Shown here one piece after another: positions 1 through 5,197 of a stretch of 6,042 nucleotides of DNA. The first letter of the stretch is position 1. Each line of letters starts with the position of its first letter. The notes beneath the pieces are model-generated. The model saw nothing but the letters and a program-made list of their open reading frames with translations. It was not told where the DNA came from and searched no databases. The translations under genes and the position numbers were made by a program. Source of the stretch: Planctomycetes bacterium RIFOXYC2_FULL_41_27 (GTDB taxonomy: Bacteria; Planctomycetota; Brocadiia; Brocadiales; Brocadiaceae); NCBI GenBank assembly GCA_001828645.1, contig MHZD01000137.1, positions 1 to 6,042 of the forward strand, given 5' to 3'.

Positions 1-141
1 CGCCTTGGCAAAAAAGGCAATCGGTTCATTAGGTCCCCGAACACCCCCGGCTATAACAAGATTGTACTTCTTGAATACTGCAAGCGTTTCTCGATGCGAT
101 TCTATAAGATCTTTGATTATTGTATTTCTGTTTATTTCCAT
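1..141 (-). CDS. DUF1858-like small protein, 5' end only (runs off the left edge)
   Basis: The first 47 codons of a minus-strand gene can be read from the ATG at 141-139 with no stop to the window edge. The peptide has the layout of the N-terminus of DUF1858-type domains: a short beta/turn start (MEINRNTIIKDLIE), then a helix with the pattern ETLAVFKKYNL, which matches the family's 'pe.a.vf..yg' core, then a glycine-rich segment AGGVRGPNEP at about residues 31-40. Many family members carry a CxxC there that could bind a metal or cluster. Here no cysteine is visible in the available part, so a redox role cannot be assumed. Upstream of the ATG there is no strong Shine-Dalgarno sequence; the nearest purine run (GAAAGG) is about 30 nt away. 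Function is unknown. The coding character is convincing and the family call is moderate. Confidence 0.6.
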   Translation of the reverse strand, partial: MEINRNTIIKDLIESHRETLAVFKKYNLVIAGGVRGPNEPIAFFAKA

Positions 142-606
142 AAGTATAGAATAAATCAAATTTTGATAAACCTTTCAAGGAAATTAAAAATTACTTTTAC
201 AGATGAAATCTTACAAAGTAATCCTGCCAAAATGGCAGTAAGTATTTGTGAGATAAAGCACCATTTTAAAATCGTAACCTTTGCATAACTTTTTGTGTAG
301 CAAAGAATTATTTATCGCTAAACATTTGGAACAAATCTCAGGCATAGGTTTTGCGGTAAATAAAAACAAAGGTCGTAACAGTCCGGCGCACCAGAACGCC
401 GAGACTTCGTCGTGAGCTCAGTCGAACGATCGCAGAGGTTATTAGAGGATAGATAAAGAAGTTATGCGGGTTTTCCCCCTCCACCTTTAGCCCCTCCGTG
501 GGTAGGCAGGGGAAGGAAGCCGTATGTCTCTGCATTTTCCGCGCCTTTGGTTGCGGTGAACTATTACCAAACGTGTTTATATCTTTTATTTCACTGTCAT
601 TTTTGT
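142..606. other. Gene-poor AT-rich intergenic stretch between divergent genes
   Basis: This 465-base stretch separates the minus-strand DUF1858-like gene from hsp20. I see no convincing gene. It holds a tight inverted repeat CTGCCA-AAA-TGGCAG at 224-238 with no T-run after it, a looser 6-bp pair CTTTGC/GCAAAG at 279-284 and 300-305, the dispersed palindromic repeat at 402-435 (listed separately), and a CCCCT/AGGGG pair at 491-495 and 508-512 in a GC-richer block. The promoter of hsp20 should lie here, but I cannot single out a good sigma-70 or sigma-32 match, and no CIRCE element is present. Confidence 0.6.
402..435. repeat. Dispersed palindromic repeat, copy 1 (left of hsp20)
   Basis: The 34 bases match 1091-1128 in the same orientation except for two 2-bp gaps. 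Both copies start AGACTTCGTCGTGAG and end in CGCAG. The centre is a perfect 8-bp palindrome TGAGCTCA, flanked by TTCG on one side and CGAA on the other, so it can fold as an imperfect hairpin. Sequences of this kind are widespread as short intergenic repeats in some bacterial genomes; that statement is from recall. Confidence 0.75.
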
Positions 607-614
607 AAGGAGGT
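607..614 (+). promoter_or_regulatory. Ribosome binding site of hsp20
   Basis: AAGGAGGT is a full Shine-Dalgarno match, 7 nt before the ATG at 622. It decides the start. The reading frame is open back to a TTG at 547, but the 25 extra residues have no family counterpart and no binding site in front. Confidence 0.92.
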
Positions 615-621
615 ATGTGTT

Positions 622-1077
622 ATGGCAAGAGAGCTGATAAAGTGGTCGCATTTACCCACCATTTCATCGCTTCAGAATGAAATGAATCGGATGCTGGACC
701 GGTTTTTCAAGAGCGGGGACATTTCTGATTTTGGAATGGAGACTGGCGCATGGATACCGCCTATTGATTTAGCGGAAACGGACGAGAAATTCGTTGTAAA
801 GGCGGAAATACCTGGTATCGATCCAAAGGAAATCGATATTTCTGTGAAGGACAACGTCCTCTTAATCAAGGGCGAGAAAAAAGAAGAAAAAGAGGAAAAG
901 GGGAAAAACTACTATCGTATGGAAAGACGCTATGGAGGCTTCTCGCGTTCTATTGATCTTCCGTGTTCCGTTGATGCCAACAAGGTAACAGCAGAGTACA
1001 AAAACGGTGTGCTAGAAATTACCTTGCAAAAGAAAGAAGCAGTAAAGCCAAAACAGATTTCCGTAAAGGTCAGCTAA
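622..1077 (+). CDS. hsp20: Small heat shock protein, Hsp20/alpha-crystallin family
   Basis: This 151-residue protein is an ATP-independent cytoplasmic holdase that forms oligomers and keeps unfolding proteins soluble for refolding by the DnaK and ClpB chaperones (family knowledge). The sequence shows an amphipathic N-terminal arm (about 1-42, with SSLQNEMNRMLDRFF), then the alpha-crystallin domain from about residue 44 (WIPPIDLAETDEKFVVKAEIPG) to about 137. Inside it lie the lysine/glutamate-rich loop (KGEKKEEKEEKGKNY), the RRYGGFSRSIDLP strand and the family signature A-x-x-x-N-G-V-L at 124-131 (AEYKNGVLEITL). The C-terminal I-x-V motif (ISV, 146-148), used for oligomer assembly, is present. 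Length is normal for bacterial class A proteins. The start is set by an ideal ribosome binding site. It appears to be transcribed alone: nothing follows on the same strand, and a direct repeat lies on each side. The symbol is generic. Confidence 0.96.
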   Translation: MARELIKWSHLPTISSLQNEMNRMLDRFFKSGDISDFGMETGAWIPPIDLAETDEKFVVKAEIPGIDPKEIDISVKDNVLLIKGEKKEEKEEKGKNYYRMERRYGGFSRSIDLPCSVDANKVTAEYKNGVLEITLQKKEAVKPKQISVKVS

Positions 1078-1090
1078 ACAAAGCAACCAC

Positions 1091-1128
1091 AGACTTCGTC
1101 GTGAGCGCTCAGTCGAACGATTTCGCAG
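1091..1128. repeat. Dispersed palindromic repeat, copy 2 (right of hsp20)
   Basis: This is the second copy of the repeat at 402-435, starting 14 nt after the hsp20 stop codon. It has GC inserted at the dyad centre, making a perfect 10-bp palindrome TGAGCGCTCA (1102-1111), and TT inserted before CGCAG. With its TTCG/CGAA flanks it could fold as a hairpin at the 3' end of the hsp20 transcript. No T-run follows, so it is not a standard rho-independent terminator. Confidence 0.75.
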
Positions 1129-1215
1129 ATTTCTCAGATTAGATTTTATAGAGACTGCGGCGGTATTGTTAACCAAAAGTTAAGAAGAGGGGAGGATGAG
1201 AGGTTGGGGTGCTTC

Positions 1216-1384
1216 CAACTTCCCAACTTCCCACCTTCCCATCTTTGCAACTTCTTATCTTCCAACATTTCCAGCTTTTCAGTCTCACAACTTCCCATCT
1301 TCCAGTTTTTTTCATTCTCCCATCTTCTCATTTTCCCAACTTCGCAATCTCCCATCTTCTCAACCTCTCAATTTCTCATTTTCT
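1216..1384. repeat. Degenerate octamer tandem array, pyrimidine-rich on the plus strand
   Basis: About 21 units of a CAACTTCC-like octamer (roughly CAWYTTCY) run head to tail with a few 1-3 bp slips. The first three units (1216-1239) are nearly perfect and later ones drift. The plus strand is almost only C and T apart from one or two A per unit; the minus strand is the purine complement (GGAAGTTG). Just before it (about 1184-1209) the plus strand is purine-rich, so GAGGTTGG at 1200-1207 can pair with the first unit around a 7-nt loop. The array lies between the convergent hsp20 and murB. Open frames through it are low-complexity and not genes. Confidence 0.85.
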
Positions 1385-1414
1385 GTCTATCGTGTAAATC
1401 CTGTTCATCCTGTC
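1385..1414. repeat. Short dispersed-type repeat with 9-bp internal periodicity
   Basis: The segment contains AATCCTGTT followed by CATCCTGTC, two related 9-mers in tandem, preceded by GTCTATCGTGTA. It directly joins the octamer array and ends 13 nt before the murB stop codon. Similar 'ATCCTGT' tandems occur in intergenic regions of many environmental bacterial genomes (recall, not searched). There is only one copy in this window. Confidence 0.5.
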
Positions 1415-1427
1415 TTATTTTTCGTAG

Positions 1428-2330
1428 CTACAGCTCGCCAATCACTGTAATCTCAGTCTCCAGCGTATACCCCAATTTCCGTTTCACTTCCTCCTGCACA
1501 TGTTTAATTAACCGGAGGACATCAGCAGCTTTGGCATTACCCGTATTGACAATAAAGTTCGCATGTTTCTGAGAAACTTCCGCACCGCCAATGCGTTTCC
1601 CTTTGAGCCCGGCTCGCTCGATCAGCCTGCCAGCCCCGACACCTTCGATTTTTTTAAACACCGAACCACAACTTGGAAACTCAGGTAGTAGCGGCTGCTT
1701 TGCATGTCGCCAGGCTATATTTGAGTCTATCACTTGAAGAATTTCTTCCTTCGGCTTTGGACTGAGTTGGAAGGTAACGTCAAGCACAACGTCTCTCCGC
1801 GACTGCAAGATACTCTTGTCATAACCAAACTGAAAGTAATCGACCCCGACCGTACGAAACTCCCACTCTTCCGTAAGTATGCGGCTTGTCTGGACAATTT
1901 CCTCAATAAATACTGTCCGTTTTCTGTCAGGCGATAAAAAGTGCAGGTTCTGCCACATCGCCCCGCCAACGGTACTTGGGATGTCAATAAAGTGCTCGAA
2001 GCCAGACAATCCAAGGTCTTTGCACTGCCCTATAAGATCGTCAACTATTGCACCACTTTCTGCCAGCACCCTTCCATTATCGAGGAACGTAATTTTATTT
2101 GCCCGGTTACGGATAACCAATCCCCGAAACCCCTTATCGGTAAATAAAATATTAGCCCCGCAACCAAGCAGAAAAAAGGGAATGCGGCTACGACGCGCCT
2201 CTGACAAGGCATGAGTCAATTCGTCAATCGTATGAACCTCTACAAACAAATCCGCCGGCCCACCAATCTTGTATGTGGTAAATGAAGCTAAAAATTTGTC
2301 TCGTTCGAGGTTTGGAATATTTAGTGACAT
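1428..2330 (-). CDS. murB: UDP-N-acetylenolpyruvoylglucosamine reductase (UDP-N-acetylmuramate dehydrogenase)
   Basis: This cytoplasmic FAD enzyme uses NADPH to reduce the enolpyruvyl group and give UDP-N-acetylmuramate, the second committed step of peptidoglycan synthesis. The 300 residues show the order of the family: FTTYKIGGPADLFVE (17-31), the FAD-binding LGCGANILFTDKGFRGLVI (55-73), IDIPSTVGGAMWQN (115-128), FGYDKSIL (168-175), PSCGSVFKK (219-227) with the expected catalytic serine at 223, RAGLKGKRIGGAEVSQKHANFIVN, and the C-terminal LETEITVIG holding the acid near 291-293. The short length fits type II MurB. The tyrosine-arginine pair of the usual YRxS motif reads Tyr170-Asp171 here. 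I chose the ATG at 2330-2328. The frame stays open to a TTG at 2435, but those 35 residues are encoded by a dispersed repeat. No clear ribosome binding site precedes either start. No other mur or cell-division gene adjoins it. Confidence 0.94.
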   Translation of the reverse strand: MSLNIPNLERDKFLASFTTYKIGGPADLFVEVHTIDELTHALSEARRSRIPFFLLGCGANILFTDKGFRGLVIRNRANKITFLDNGRVLAESGAIVDDLIGQCKDLGLSGFEHFIDIPSTVGGAMWQNLHFLSPDRKRTVFIEEIVQTSRILTEEWEFRTVGVDYFQFGYDKSILQSRRDVVLDVTFQLSPKPKEEILQVIDSNIAWRHAKQPLLPEFPSCGSVFKKIEGVGAGRLIERAGLKGKRIGGAEVSQKHANFIVNTGNAKAADVLRLIKHVQEEVKRKLGYTLETEITVIGEL

Positions 2331-2344
2331 AGTGCTGCAGGTAG

Positions 2345-2415
2345 CTGGGTAGGATGGGTTAAGCGAAGCGAACCCATCACCACCATTTTTGTCGGGTGTG
2401 TTTCGTGTTACCCAA
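2345..2415. repeat. Nested palindromic dispersed repeat abutting the murB start
   Basis: An inner inverted repeat GATGGGTT / AACCCATC (2353-2360 and 2371-2378) encloses AAGCGAAGCG. An outer pair TGGGTA / TACCCA (2346-2351 and 2409-2414) encloses the whole. The pattern of GGGTTAAGCGAAGCGAACCC-type hairpins matches a class of dispersed intergenic repeats in several bacterial lineages (recall). It begins about 15 bp upstream of the murB ATG, so the native 5' region of murB appears to have been replaced or invaded. Confidence 0.65.
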
Positions 2416-2435
2416 CCTTGAAAAGATGCTCTCAA

Positions 2436-2776
2436 AACCGCATAAATAAAATGAAAATTCTATTTTTTACGCCACCAAGACACCATGTAGGGGCATGCCA
2501 TGCGCGCCCAATAATGAGGGAGCACGGAGCACCGTGCCCCTACATGGTGACTTTGCGGCTAATTTGAAATTCCCGGACGTTAAATCCTTGTTGACAGAAT
2601 AGCCTATTTTATTATACATTTACAACACGAAAATCAATAATGTCTGTAATTTATTACCGCAAATAGGTAGTATAATTTATGCTAGACAACAGAAATGAGT
2701 CGAATAGAGCAAATAAATTATGAAATGTGGGGTATGCACATGACCTTAGTTTCCACCATTTGTTGAGGAGTTTTCC
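2436..2776. other. Intergenic stretch between divergent murB and the restriction-modification operon
   Basis: The 341 bases carry the MITE-like inverted repeat at 2481-2549 and then an AT-rich segment with promoter-like boxes. TTGACA at 2591-2596 has a poor -10 (TATACA, 2613-2618). A perfect TATAAT at 2671-2676 lacks a good -35. An 8-bp direct repeat TAATTTAT occurs at 2647-2654 and 2673-2680, and TACC/GGTA (2655-2658 and 2666-2669) forms a small dyad; either could be an operator. A 23-codon frame at 2695-2766 has no ribosome binding site. No controller-protein gene is present. Confidence 0.5.
2481..2549. mobile_element. MITE-like element with perfect 15-bp terminal inverted repeats
   Basis: CACCATGTAGGGGCA (2481-2495) is the exact reverse complement of 2535-2549. 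The 69-bp element has no coding capacity. Inside are further small palindromes, GGCATGCC (2492-2499) and CACGG/CCGTG (2523-2527 and 2532-2536), so a transcript would fold into a long branched hairpin. The base composition is much richer in GC than the flanks. I see no clear target-site duplication. It could equally be a non-mobile palindromic repeat unit; no transposase is nearby. Confidence 0.65.
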
Positions 2777-2805
2777 TTGACAAGGCTATTTGCTTAAACA
2801 ATAAT
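2777..2805 (+). promoter_or_regulatory. Sigma-70-type promoter of the restriction-modification operon
   Basis: TTGACA (2777-2782) is a perfect -35. After a 17-bp spacer, AATAAT (2800-2805) matches the -10 consensus at five of six positions. Initiation would fall near 2812, at or within a base or two of the methyltransferase ATG at 2813. The transcript from this promoter would therefore be leaderless or nearly so. Confidence 0.7.
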
Positions 2806-2812
2806 ACCGCTT

Positions 2813-3829
2813 ATGACAATGAAGAGCGCAACGAGACACAAGCAAGTCGCAGAGGTTCGCGAACCCTCCGTTGATTATGTTCGAAATAAAGAAGTTCCTT
2901 TCTTTTTTGGAAAACCTCTCCTCAAAGGCTCATACCATGAACTGGATGTTGAACAATTAAATCCAGATCACCCCGATCTTTTTTACTCCCATCCAAACGG
3001 GGAAATATCGGTTGGAGATTCAATAGCCTGGCTTAGTTTTATGAAAAGCGAATCAATTGACCTTATCTTTGCTGATCCCCCTTACAACATAAAAAAGGCA
3101 GAATGGGACACATTTGAATCCCAGCAGGAGTATGTTAACTGGTCTCTTAAATGGATTGAACAGGCAGCAAGGGTTTTGAAGCCTAATGGAACTCTTTACG
3201 TATGCGGCTTTTCTGAAATCCTTGCAGACCTAAGACTGCCGGCTTCTCAATTCTTCAAGGGCTGTCGGTGGCTGATCTGGCACTATAAAAATAAGGCCAA
3301 CTTAGGGACAGACTGGGGACGCTCTCACGAGAGCATTTTGCATTTTAGAAAAAGTAGACACTTTACTTTCAATATTGATGACGTGCGAATACCTTATAGC
3401 AGCCATACCTTAAAATACCCTGAACATCCCCAGGCTGAAACCAGTCAATATGGTAATGGCAGTCGAAAAGACTACTTGTGGCAGCCGCATCCTAAGGGAG
3501 CCAAGCCTAAGGATGTAATTGAAATCCCAACAACATGTAACGGTATGCATGAAAAAACACCTCATCCGACCCAAAAACCGGAGGAGTTACTCAGACTAAT
3601 TATCTTGGCATCTTCAAACCCAGATGACTTGGTTGTTGATCCTTTCCTTGGCTCCGGGACGACCGCCGTTGCTGCCGAACAGCTTAAAAGGAAATGGAAG
3701 GGATGCGATACGTCCCTCGAGTATTGCGGATGGGCGGCAAAACGTATTGATCTGGTGGAAGATTGGCCTGTAGAAAAATGGATAGAATACGATTTTAAAA
3801 ATACGGAGCGTAGGAAATCCATCCGATGA
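2813..3829 (+). CDS. Type II DNA methyltransferase, beta class (probable N6-adenine)
   Basis: The 338-residue enzyme should transfer a methyl group from S-adenosylmethionine to a base in the recognition site and so protect host DNA from the partner nuclease. Motif order is that of beta-class enzymes. The catalytic motif IV DPPYN comes first (88-92, within IDLIFADPPYNIKKAEWD). A central section follows that probably holds the target recognition region (about 140-245). HPTQKP (251-256) and the SAM-binding motif I DPFLGSGTT (276-284) lie near the C-terminus. DPPY rather than SPPY favours adenine-N6. About 65 residues precede the usual GEISVGDSIAWL start of the core, longer than in minimal members. 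An in-frame TAA at 2795-2797 rules out a more upstream start; ATG at 2813 or the second ATG at 2819 are the choices, and neither has a ribosome binding site. The 3' end overlaps the nuclease gene by ATGA. Recognition sequence unknown. Confidence 0.93.
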   Translation: MTMKSATRHKQVAEVREPSVDYVRNKEVPFFFGKPLLKGSYHELDVEQLNPDHPDLFYSHPNGEISVGDSIAWLSFMKSESIDLIFADPPYNIKKAEWDTFESQQEYVNWSLKWIEQAARVLKPNGTLYVCGFSEILADLRLPASQFFKGCRWLIWHYKNKANLGTDWGRSHESILHFRKSRHFTFNIDDVRIPYSSHTLKYPEHPQAETSQYGNGSRKDYLWQPHPKGAKPKDVIEIPTTCNGMHEKTPHPTQKPEELLRLIILASSNPDDLVVDPFLGSGTTAVAAEQLKRKWKGCDTSLEYCGWAAKRIDLVEDWPVEKWIEYDFKNTERRKSIR

Positions 3830-4779
3830 AAAAGATTACCCTCTCGGACCTTCAGGAAAGCGTACGGGACAATTCGGCTTTTGGGACGTTAAACGATTAC
3901 TTTGCTATCTGTAACACATTCTTTCAAGTCATACAAAAAGAAAAACCAACACGCATTGTCTCACCCTCCCAATCAAACTACATTTTTTATCAATATGCCC
4001 CCTCCTATGGACATAAAATTACCCGTCCTCTGAACAGTCATCTGTTTTTTGAGACCGTTACAAACTTTAAAGACGCTTTTGAAAGATTTGCTGCTTTTCT
4101 CAACGATCTCAAGAAACATCAAGACTCTGCCGTTAGGCGAAAGGGAAAACAAAATTATATAGATTCAAAAGAAATCAATAAGGTTGTCTATACAGTTCAG
4201 CAATCTATAGGATGTATCGGTGACTCCTTTGAAAACTCCAATCAATCCAGAAAGCGTATCGGTCAGTTATTTGAGAACTTCATTAAGCTTATCATTCAGG
4301 AAGTGGGGCTGGATTGCGAGCCACGTACAATCAATATTCCCATACCCGACTATCCCGGATATGAGATGTCCTATGAATTAGACTTGGTATTTTCCCGCAA
4401 CAAGGCCATCATTGCCTCTGAAACCAAGTTTATTCACCCATCTGAGATAGTGGGTTCCGTAAAAACGACCAGCAAAGATCGAATTGACAAGGTGTTTCTT
4501 GATAAATATCTCTTGACCAAGTTACTTGGCAGAAATATTCCGGTTATTGCAATCTTCCTTCATGATGTTCAGCGGGCAAAAAGAGGGGAAAGTATTTTTG
4601 GGATCAATTCAACATTCAAGAGCAATCACTTCCTCGGTTACACGGTAGCTTTAAACAAACTCGACGGTGTCTACTATGTAGACCCAAGACCAGAAATGCT
4701 CGTCAACGACCGGCTACGTGAACAGATACATGACTTTCAGCAATTCCTTATACAGGATTTGTGGAAGCTTTCAGCATAA
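3826..4779 (+). CDS. Probable type II restriction endonuclease, PD-(D/E)XK fold
   Basis: I do not recognise the exact family, but three things point to a restriction nuclease. First, it starts inside the stop codon of the methyltransferase (ATGA overlap), so the two are translationally coupled. Second, of its 317 residues, 180-201 hold a PD-(D/E)XK-type core: strand YELDLVF with Asp186, then a hydrophobic strand ending SETK with Glu199 and Lys201, preceded by a helix with Glu150 (RIGQLFENFIKLI). Third, the size is typical of type II enzymes. The likely role is Mg-dependent cleavage of unmethylated sites in foreign DNA. The N-terminal 140 residues, which may recognise DNA, have no motif I know. 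The helix after the core (TTSKDRIDKVFLDKYLLTKLLG) and the hydrophobic strand NIPVIAIFL fit an alpha/beta nuclease fold. No frameshift or internal stop is seen, so the system looks intact. Confidence 0.82.
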   Translation: MKKITLSDLQESVRDNSAFGTLNDYFAICNTFFQVIQKEKPTRIVSPSQSNYIFYQYAPSYGHKITRPLNSHLFFETVTNFKDAFERFAAFLNDLKKHQDSAVRRKGKQNYIDSKEINKVVYTVQQSIGCIGDSFENSNQSRKRIGQLFENFIKLIIQEVGLDCEPRTINIPIPDYPGYEMSYELDLVFSRNKAIIASETKFIHPSEIVGSVKTTSKDRIDKVFLDKYLLTKLLGRNIPVIAIFLHDVQRAKRGESIFGINSTFKSNHFLGYTVALNKLDGVYYVDPRPEMLVNDRLREQIHDFQQFLIQDLWKLSA

Positions 4780-4997
4780 AATGGAAAAGTTGGGGTCAAT
4801 CTTGTTGACAAATTTGCTTCGCTTCTTTCTATGATTCGCAAAAGGAGAGACAGGGTCAGCATGACATCTGAACGCATCAACTTCCTCATGTGAGAGACCT
4901 AGTGATGCAGAACTTGAAAGAATTAAAGGGTCAGATATTCATAATTCAATATTTTATTTCCCATATTTGGTAATTGAAATTTGAAGACCCTCTAGAT
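4780..4997. other. Intergenic stretch with GGGTCA boxes, no gene seen
   Basis: Downstream of the nuclease gene GGGTCA occurs at 4793-4798, 4853-4858 and 4928-4933. The third is matched by GACCC at 4986-4990, giving a weak inverted repeat around an AT-rich 63-bp block. GTCAA/TTGAC near 4796-4809 makes a small dyad. The motif style recalls the flanks of IS200-like or RAYT elements, but no transposase reading frame is present. No rho-independent terminator is recognisable for the operon. Confidence 0.4.
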
Positions 4998-5113
4998 ATT
5001 TTTATTTCGTTGAAATTGCTGCACCGAGTATACCATCGAAAAATTCCCGTTTACAAAGCCTATCCCTTCTGTTAATTTAAGGCAAAAAGACACGTTAAAA
5101 ATCACTAAAATTC
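4998..5113. repeat. Flanking direct repeat, copy A (left of the toxin-antitoxin pair)
   Basis: Aligns without gaps to 5914-6029 at an offset of exactly 916 bp, with about 15 differences over 116 positions (about 87 percent); the core 5004-5098 has 9 differences in 95. On the minus strand both copies keep a frame reading RRDxLCKxEFxDGILGAAIST. In copy A it stops right after (AAA then TAA), and most differences change the residue, suggesting a decayed gene fragment rather than a selected protein. Confidence 0.85.
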
Positions 5114-5144
5114 GGAAAGTCTGAATTTAGCATCAACAAGAAAG

Positions 5145-5173
5145 TTGTTTTTCTGATGTAATTACATTATAAT
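5145..5173 (+). promoter_or_regulatory. Promoter of the mazEF-like operon
   Basis: A perfect TATAAT (5168-5173) lies 17 bp downstream of TTGTTT (5145-5150), which keeps the TTG of the -35 consensus. Initiation near 5180 would give a leader of about 18 nt that includes the ribosome binding site of the antitoxin gene. Confidence 0.65.
5156..5167. promoter_or_regulatory. Candidate MazE operator palindrome
   Basis: ATGTAATTACAT is a perfect 12-bp palindrome in the promoter spacer, directly abutting the -10 box. Its half TAATTAC (5159-5165) recurs at 5170-5176, one helical turn (11 bp) further on and over the -10. Antitoxins of this class repress their own operon by binding such sites; that this palindrome is the site is inferred. 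Confidence 0.55.
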
Positions 5174-5184
5174 TACGCAAAATT

Positions 5185-5191
5185 GAGGAGG
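5185..5191 (+). promoter_or_regulatory. Ribosome binding site of the antitoxin gene
   Basis: GAGGAGG ends 6 nt before the ATG at 5198. It also fixes the start: the frame opens earlier at a TTG (5183), but that codon overlaps the binding site itself. Confidence 0.9.
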
Positions 5192-5197
5192 AAAATT

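Noticed and set aside
224..238. CTGCCA/TGGCAG hairpin as a terminator or small RNA
   Set aside because: Only a 6-bp stem with a 3-nt loop, no T-run and no promoter in place.
94..288. Plus-strand open frame of 64 codons
   Set aside because: It overlaps the better-supported minus-strand DUF1858-like gene, has no ribosome binding site, and its peptide looks like translated AT-rich spacer.
338..535. Minus-strand frame of 65 codons
   Set aside because: It crosses the dispersed repeat and GC-rich spacer, with no binding site and no recognisable protein character.
547..621. N-terminal extension of hsp20 from a TTG
   Set aside because: The ideal Shine-Dalgarno sequence at 607-614 lies within it and points to the ATG at 622; the extra residues have no family match.
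1091..1128. Rho-independent terminator for hsp20
   Set aside because: A hairpin is possible, but no T-run follows on either strand, and a near-identical copy lies upstream of the gene, so repeat is the better description.
1216..1384. CRISPR array
   Set aside because: The units are contiguous 8-mers with no spacers of constant length and no cas gene.
1146..1572. Several low-complexity frames on both strands (Ser/Pro/Phe-rich or Lys/Trp/Glu-rich)
   Set aside because: They are translations of the octamer array or run into murB antisense; their periodic composition explains the absence of stops.
3562..3822. Minus-strand frame of 86 codons inside the methyltransferase gene
   Set aside because: It lies wholly opposite the conserved motif I region; serine-rich antisense translation.
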